Shown: in pieces, positions 59,517-64,000 of the stretch
Numbering within the stretch: the stretch's first letter is position 1
Layout of the letters: each line of letters starts with the position of its first letter
NCBI GenBank assembly: GCA_963815125.1
Contig: CAWFFM010000002.1
Coordinates: forward strand, 1,674,001 to 1,738,000
Reading direction: 5' to 3'
Length of the DNA: 64,000 nt
DNA from: Actinocatenispora sp963815125
GTDB lineage: Bacteria; Actinomycetota; Actinomycetes; Mycobacteriales; Micromonosporaceae
Notes under the pieces: model-generated
The model's input: only the letters and a program-made list of their open reading frames with translations
Told to the model about the DNA's origin: nothing
Database searches by the model: none
Translations under genes and position numbers: made by a program

Positions 59517-61469
59517 TCAGCCGGCGGCCAAGGTTCCGGTGGCCGCACCGGTACGGGTCGGCGGCAGGCTGAGCGCGGCGCGCGCGATGGCGTCCGCGTC
59601 GGCCAGGGTCACCGAACCGACGCCGGGCCGGATACCGGCGGCCGTGACCCAGTGCACCGCCTCGGTCGGTACGCCGAACGCGAAGCGGCGCGGATGCGGC
59701 CGACCGGTCCGGTCCAGCACCCGGTACGGACGGGTGGTGACGGCAAGTCCGCCGGTGACGTACTCGTCGCGGCCCGGGTCGGGCAGCCGGTAGAGCTGAC
59801 ACTGCCCGGTGCCCAGCAGGTAGCGCAGCAACGGGTTGACGCTGCGCCGTAGGCCCGGGTCGGGCAGTCTGGCCTCGATCAGCCCCCGTACCGGCACGGT
59901 CGGTCCCGGTACGCTCGCCGAGTCGAGCATGAAGCCCTCGTTCGACACGAACGGCCGGGCCCGGATCCCCGGGCCGACCGGATGCAGCACGCCCGCCTCG
60001 ATCAGCGCGATCATCTCCTCGATCCGGCGCGCCGGAGGGCCGATCGAGGTGAACGCGTTGAGTGGGTTGTACCAGCCTTCCAGTTCATCGCGGTACGAGC
60101 CGCCGGCGATGCCGCCGTGATCGACCACGAGCCGGATCTCGTTACGCAGGTCGCGCAGGACGTCCAGGGCCGCCTTGAGCGGTCCGGACACGTTACCCAT
60201 CCGGGCCTGCGTGACGTCGCGGCGCAGATAGCCCAACAGCCACTCGCGGAACACCTCGGGGCTGCGGCAGTCCTCGTCGGCGTACGGCTTCTTGATCCTG
60301 TCCCAGCTCCACCGGTCGGGCACCGCGATCCCGTACCGGTCCAGCAGCTCCTCCACCCCGTCGGCCGGACAGTCCACATAGGACGCCATGAAGCGGTCCG
60401 CGGTGTCCGCGCCGACTGCGGCACCGAGCATCGCGTGGTAATAGACCCCGCGCACCTCACGGTCGATCAGCGGCCAGATGTCCCGGCCGAAACTGACCGG
60501 CTGGCCGGTGTCGGCGCAGCGTCGCAGCTCCGCGATGACCTCCCCGGTCAGGAATCGCGCCTCGTGCCGACCGGTCGCCCCCTTCTGGTTCTCCCCGCGG
60601 GAGTGGTACGGCACGCCCCGGCGCGATCCCGCGTACATCACCGGCTCCTGGCCGGACGGCTGGTAGACCAGCCCGTCGGGTCCCGGAACGAAGCTGCCAC
60701 CACGCCCGACGGTCAGCAGCGCCAGGTAGTCGAAGAAGCACAGCCCCAGCCCACGCAACGCCACCGGCATCCCGGGGCGCACCCAGGACAGGTCGGCGTC
60801 CGCCGGGTTCGTCGACGCCACATAGAACAGCCTGCGCTGCTCACGTTCGTGCTCCCAGAGACTGTCGTGCTGGGCCGGGCCGTGGCCGAGGGCGAGCACC
60901 ACCGCGTCCAGACCGGCGAGGCGGGTGCCGTCCTGCAACGTCACCGCCTGGCTCTCGTCGACGTCGGTGTCCAGCGCGACCGCCGTGGAGCGGTGCACCT
61001 CGATCCGTACCTGGTCCGGCGCGGTCCGCAGCAGCCGCTGGAACACCCAGTTCAGGTAGTGGCCGTAGAACGATCTCGACGGGTAGTCGTCCGGGCCCAG
61101 TGCCGTGGCCTCGGCCCGTACGTCGGCGGAGTATTCGCCGTCGAGCTGGCCCGCGACGAGCTGCTGCGCCCATCCGTGCAGGCTCGGGCCGTCCACGATC
61201 GGCCCCGCGCAGTCGACACTCGCATCGGTGAATGCGCTGACCTGCGAGGACACTGTGTTCATCAGCAGTTGGGCGGGCTGGCTGGTGCGCCAGACACCGC
61301 CGCCGCCGGACGGGAACGGGTCCACCACGTGGACGACGGCCCGGCGGTCGGTGCCGAGCAGCCCCACGTTGGCACAGATCCGTTCCAGGGTCGAGGTGCC
61401 GCGTGGGCCGCCGCCGACCAGGCAGATCCGCAGTTCGCGTGTCGTACTCGCCGGTGTCTGTGCACTCAT
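59517..61469 (-). CDS. FAD/NAD(P)-binding protein, candidate CreE-type N-oxygenase
   Basis: A 650-residue cytosolic flavoprotein of the FAD/NAD(P)-binding group (NAD_binding_9-like). The dinucleotide-binding loop ICLVGGGPRGTSTLERI starts near residue 15, followed by a characteristic DPFPSGGGGVWRTSQP and LLMNTVSSQVSAFTD. A second nucleotide-site region is near DAVVLALGHG. This family includes CreE/FzmM, which oxidise L-aspartate to nitrosuccinate, and many uncharacterised members. Pairing with a lyase supports that assignment. The ATG at 61469 is chosen; a GTG 30 nt upstream would add ten residues. Likely operon: this gene then the lyase. Confidence 0.75.
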   Translation of the reverse strand: MSAQTPASTTRELRICLVGGGPRGTSTLERICANVGLLGTDRRAVVHVVDPFPSGGGGVWRTSQPAQLLMNTVSSQVSAFTDASVDCAGPIVDGPSLHGWAQQLVAGQLDGEYSADVRAEATALGPDDYPSRSFYGHYLNWVFQRLLRTAPDQVRIEVHRSTAVALDTDVDESQAVTLQDGTRLAGLDAVVLALGHGPAQHDSLWEHEREQRRLFYVASTNPADADLSWVRPGMPVALRGLGLCFFDYLALLTVGRGGSFVPGPDGLVYQPSGQEPVMYAGSRRGVPYHSRGENQKGATGRHEARFLTGEVIAELRRCADTGQPVSFGRDIWPLIDREVRGVYYHAMLGAAVGADTADRFMASYVDCPADGVEELLDRYGIAVPDRWSWDRIKKPYADEDCRSPEVFREWLLGYLRRDVTQARMGNVSGPLKAALDVLRDLRNEIRLVVDHGGIAGGSYRDELEGWYNPLNAFTSIGPPARRIEEMIALIEAGVLHPVGPGIRARPFVSNEGFMLDSASVPGPTVPVRGLIEARLPDPGLRRSVNPLLRYLLGTGQCQLYRLPDPGRDEYVTGGLAVTTRPYRVLDRTGRPHPRRFAFGVPTEAVHWVTAAGIRPGVGSVTLADADAIARAALSLPPTRTGAATGTLAAG

Positions 61470-61750
61470 CGGTGGGTCGGCCTCTTCCTGCGCCGGCACC
61501 CGGGTGCCGGCTGGTGTCCGATCGTCCTGTGGTGGTACCGGTGACCGCGCCCTGCAAGGGCGTCAATATACCGTTGGTCAGGCGATCATCCTGCTGCGAC
61601 CGGACTGTCCCGTCAAGCACCGGTGACCGGATCGCAGCATTCCGGCGAACGGCGCACAGCAGCCTGTCCGGTCGTCTGAGACAGCTCCGGGCCGACAGGC
61701 GCTCCGGCGGCGCTGTCCACCCGCAATCCACGCGGGGCAGCGACGCCCAC

Positions 61751-61781
61751 TTGACCTAGAGTCGGCTCTAGGTCGTAGCGT
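61751..61781 (+). promoter_or_regulatory. MerR-type promoter with 19-bp spacer
   Basis: A -35-like TTGACC (61751-61756) and -10-like TAGCGT (61776-61781) are 19 bp apart, and the spacer holds a 9-bp perfect inverted repeat GACCTAGAG (61753-61761) and CTCTAGGTC (61766-61774) with a 4-nt centre. That is the layout of promoters activated by MerR-family proteins. The ATG of the SDR gene is 7 bp after the -10, so the transcript would be leaderless. The 318-bp gap 61470-61787 shows no other feature. Confidence 0.65.
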
Positions 61782-61787
61782 GACCCA

Positions 61788-62750
61788 ATGACCACACCGC
61801 AACGCAGGATCGGTTCCGGTTTCGGCGCCCGGACCACCGCAGCCGAGGTAATCCGCGGCGTTGACCTGTCCGGCCGACTCGCGATCGTCACCGGCGGCTA
61901 CTCCGGCCTAGGGCTGGAGACCACCCGGGCACTCACCGGCGCCGGCGCACACGTCGTCGTACCGGCCAGGCGTCCGGACGCCGCCCGGGAGGCGCTCAGC
62001 GGCATCGACGACGTCGAGGTGGACGAACTCGACCTCGCCGATCTGGACAGCGTGGCCGGGTTCGCCGAACGCTTCCTCAGCACCGGGCGCGACATCGACA
62101 TCATGATCAACAGTGCCGCGATCATGGCCTGCCCGGAGACCCGCGTCGGTCCCGGCTGGGAGGCCCAGTTCGCCACCAACCATCTGGGCCACTTCGCGCT
62201 GGTCAACCGTCTCTGGCCGGCGATCGCGCCGGGCGGTGCGCGGATCGTGGCGGTCTCCTCCGCCGGCCACCGCCGTTCCGGCATCCGATGGGACGACGTG
62301 CAGTTCAGCCGGGACTACGACAAATGGCAGGCGTACGGCCAGGCGAAGACGGCGAACGCGCTGTTCGCCGTACACCTGGACGCGCTGGGCCGCGACGCCG
62401 GCGTACGGGCCTTCTCGCTGCACCCGGGCGGCATCATGACACCGTTGCAGCGCCACCTGTCCATCGAGGAGATGGTCGCCGCCGGGTGGATCGACGAGCA
62501 CCGCAACCCGGTCAACTCCGCATTCAAGACACCGGAGCAGGGCGCCGCCACCCAGGTCTGGGCGGCGACCTCCAGCCAACTGACCGGTATGGGCGGCGTC
62601 TACTGCGAGGACTGCGACATCGCCGAACCGACCGACAGCGGCGCGGCGGGCGGGGTACGGGAGTACGCGACCGATCCCGACCAGGCGGCCCGGCTGTGGG
62701 CGCTGTCGGCCGAGCTCACCGGCGTCGACGCCGTCAGCAACGCCCGCTGA
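61788..62750 (+). CDS. Short-chain dehydrogenase/reductase
   Basis: A 320-residue NAD(P)-dependent oxidoreductase of the classical SDR family, retinol-dehydrogenase/oxidoreductase-like branch. The cofactor motif TGGYSGLG is near residue 35, NSAA replaces the usual NNAG, the catalytic Ser is in VAVSSAGHR, and the Tyr-Lys pair is in YGQAK near residue 185, followed by HPGGI. It interconverts an alcohol and a ketone or aldehyde. Transcription seems to start at the ATG from a MerR-type promoter. The epimerase gene follows by about 90 bp. Confidence 0.88.
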   Translation: MTTPQRRIGSGFGARTTAAEVIRGVDLSGRLAIVTGGYSGLGLETTRALTGAGAHVVVPARRPDAAREALSGIDDVEVDELDLADLDSVAGFAERFLSTGRDIDIMINSAAIMACPETRVGPGWEAQFATNHLGHFALVNRLWPAIAPGGARIVAVSSAGHRRSGIRWDDVQFSRDYDKWQAYGQAKTANALFAVHLDALGRDAGVRAFSLHPGGIMTPLQRHLSIEEMVAAGWIDEHRNPVNSAFKTPEQGAATQVWAATSSQLTGMGGVYCEDCDIAEPTDSGAAGGVREYATDPDQAARLWALSAELTGVDAVSNAR

Positions 62751-62840
62751 TCCCACCCGGGGCAACGCAGCGACCGGTGGCATGGACCGGTGCAGACCCG
62801 GGTACGCGGCACGGGAGCGGCGAACGGAAGGTGGGACGAC

Positions 62841-63809
62841 ATGCGGGTGACGGTGCTCGGTGGGACCGGTCACGTCGGCGGATATCTGGTGCCACGGCTG
62901 GTGGCGGCCGGCCATGAGGTGACCGTACTGACCCGGGGGCGCAGCACGCCGTACCGCCGGCACGGTAGCTGGGAGCGGGTCACCCGGGTGACCGCCGACC
63001 GGGAGGCCGAGGAGGCCGCCGGTACCTTCGGCGACCGGATCGCCGCGCTGGAACCGGACGTGGTCATCGACATGATCTGCTTCACCGAGGACAGTGCCCG
63101 GCAACTGGTGGACGCGATCGGTGGTCGGGTCGCGCATCTGCTGCACTGCGGGACGATCTGGGTGTACGGGCCGAGCGCGGAGGTACCCACCACGGAGGAC
63201 AGCCCGCGCCGGCCGTTCGGTGACTACGGCGTACGCAAGGCGGCGATCGAGCGCTACCTGCTCGACCAGGCGCACCGGCACGGCCTGCCGGTGACGCTGA
63301 TCCATCCCGGCCATATCTCCGGTCCCGGCTGGGTCCCGGTCAACCCCGCCGGCAACCTCGATCCGACGGTGTTCCAGCGGCTGATCGACGGTGCGGAGGT
63401 AGCGCTGCCCAACCTCGGGATGGAGACCGTGCAGCATGTCCACGCCGATGACGTGGCATCGTTGTTCACCGCGGCGATGGCGAACCGTTCGGCTGCGGTC
63501 GGCGAGAGCTTCCATTCAGTCGCCCCGACGGCGTTGACCCTGCGCGGCTACGCCGAGGCGGTGGCCGGATGGTTCGGTCGCGAGGCCCGGCTCACCTTCC
63601 TGCCGTGGGACCGGTGGCGGCGGACGGTGAGCGACCGGGACGCCGCCATCACCCACGACCACATCGCGCACAGTCCACACTGCTCGATGGAGAAGGCCGG
63701 TCGGCTGCTGGGGTTCCGGCCCCGCTACACCGCGCTCGAGGCCGTCGCCGAGGCGGTGGACCGGCTGGTCGATACCGGCAGCCTGACCGTCGGAGCGGAC
63801 CGACGGTGA
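62841..63809 (+). CDS. NAD-dependent epimerase/dehydratase
   Basis: A 322-residue extended-SDR protein. The Rossmann motif VLGGTGHVGGYLVPRL is at the N-terminus, HCGTIWVYGPSAEVPT replaces the usual Ser/Thr site, and the catalytic Tyr-Lys is in YGVRKAAIERYLL. Substrate-site residues LIHPGHISGPGW and HVHADDVASLF are typical of sugar-nucleotide or atypical isomerase relatives. The ATG at 62841 has GGAAGGTGGG upstream. It is probably co-transcribed with the SDR gene. Substrate unknown. Confidence 0.85.
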   Translation: MRVTVLGGTGHVGGYLVPRLVAAGHEVTVLTRGRSTPYRRHGSWERVTRVTADREAEEAAGTFGDRIAALEPDVVIDMICFTEDSARQLVDAIGGRVAHLLHCGTIWVYGPSAEVPTTEDSPRRPFGDYGVRKAAIERYLLDQAHRHGLPVTLIHPGHISGPGWVPVNPAGNLDPTVFQRLIDGAEVALPNLGMETVQHVHADDVASLFTAAMANRSAAVGESFHSVAPTALTLRGYAEAVAGWFGREARLTFLPWDRWRRTVSDRDAAITHDHIAHSPHCSMEKAGRLLGFRPRYTALEAVAEAVDRLVDTGSLTVGADRR

Positions 63810-64000
63810 ACGGACCCCTTCCTACGGCAGCGGATAGTGCGCCGGGGACAGGTGCCGGCGATATCCGTCGCGTCGCCCCGCTCCGACGTAGGCTGGAGGC
63901 ACCGGGGAACTGTTGAACGTCGACCACCATTCGTGGTGCCATCGCCGACGTCGCCCTGAGCGAACCAATCCCGATGGCCGACGATCGGTCAGGTCAGGAC
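63810..64000. other. Non-coding end of window
   Basis: The last 191 bp after the epimerase stop contain no gene I can support. A short ACCACCATTCGTGGTG palindrome is at 63922-63937. Confidence 0.4.

Noticed and set aside
59982..61544. Long open frame on the plus strand opposite the FAD/NAD(P)-binding gene
   Set aside because: High GC makes antisense frames stay open; its protein is His/Arg/Gln/Val-rich without domains, while the minus frame has clear motifs.
61908..63515. Long minus-strand open frame across the SDR and epimerase genes
   Set aside because: It spans two well-supported genes and the gap between them and shows no family motif.
1..64000. tRNA, rRNA, insertion sequences or prophage
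   Set aside because: No cloverleaf with a GGTTCGAATC-like arm, no rRNA sequence, no transposase or integrase motif was found on reading both strands.

Overview
The window is very high-GC DNA from a filamentous-type actinomycete. GTG starts are common, TTG and CTG starts rare, and genes are tightly packed with many 4-nt ATGA/GTGA overlaps. Typical actinobacterial families are present: GAF-ANTAR proteins, secreted GH25 lysozymes, DUF2277, DUF2550, LacI-controlled sugar ABC operons, an LPXTG protein and LAL-type LuxR giants. A member of Micromonosporales is plausible, but genus cannot be fixed from sequence reading alone. There is no rRNA, no recognisable tRNA, no CRISPR array, no insertion sequence and no phage module. 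It reads as ordinary chromosome with accessory metabolic islands.

Layout. 0.1-6 kb: an MFS exporter converges on a multicopper oxidase/cupredoxin operon, followed by a TetR gene divergent from a membrane-anchored COG4315-like protein around a 30-bp palindrome, then an SMP-30 lactonase. 6-12 kb: a glycoside hydrolase of the mannosyl/glucosylglycerate hydrolase type and a sugar ABC operon (lipoprotein plus two permeases), with a divergent LacI regulator. 12-24 kb: an anchored family 5 solute-binding protein, DUF2277, two GAF-ANTAR proteins, a fatty-acid desaturase, a tandem pair of related unknown genes, DUF1992, a HAD phosphatase, NadE with an N-terminal tandem repeat, and a secreted hydrolase. 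24-28 kb: a rhomboid-like protein and a complete HTH/TOBE-modABC molybdate operon. 28.5-31 kb: a GH25 relic, an intact GH25 lysozyme and a secreted barrel-like protein. 31-42 kb: a LAL LuxR regulator, a pair of related tiny genes, SHOCT and DUF2550 membrane proteins, a ClC-type and a K+-channel-type protein, an anchored exoprotein and a second GH25. 42-46 kb: a single-domain receiver, a response regulator and a CHASE3-HAMP-GAF histidine kinase. 46-58 kb: a secreted beta-propeller, an MFS carrier, a retinol-saturase-like flavoprotein, a P450, an LPXTG protein, a second two-component pair and a secreted carboxylesterase. 58-64 kb: a PcaB/adenylosuccinate-lyase-like enzyme next to a 650-aa FAD/NAD(P)-binding protein, then an SDR with a MerR-type promoter and an epimerase.

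The most interesting candidate system is the 58-61.5 kb pair. A large FAD/NAD(P)-binding protein followed 46 bp later by a fumarase/aspartase-superfamily lyase is the arrangement of the aspartate-nitrosuccinate (nitrous acid) pathway, CreE/CreD type. If right, this locus makes nitrite for diazo or N-N bond chemistry. Secondary points of interest are the probable glucosyl/mannosylglycerate uptake locus, whose hydrolase seems to lack a normal start codon, the two tandem paralogous pairs of unknown small proteins, and several clear palindromic operators.
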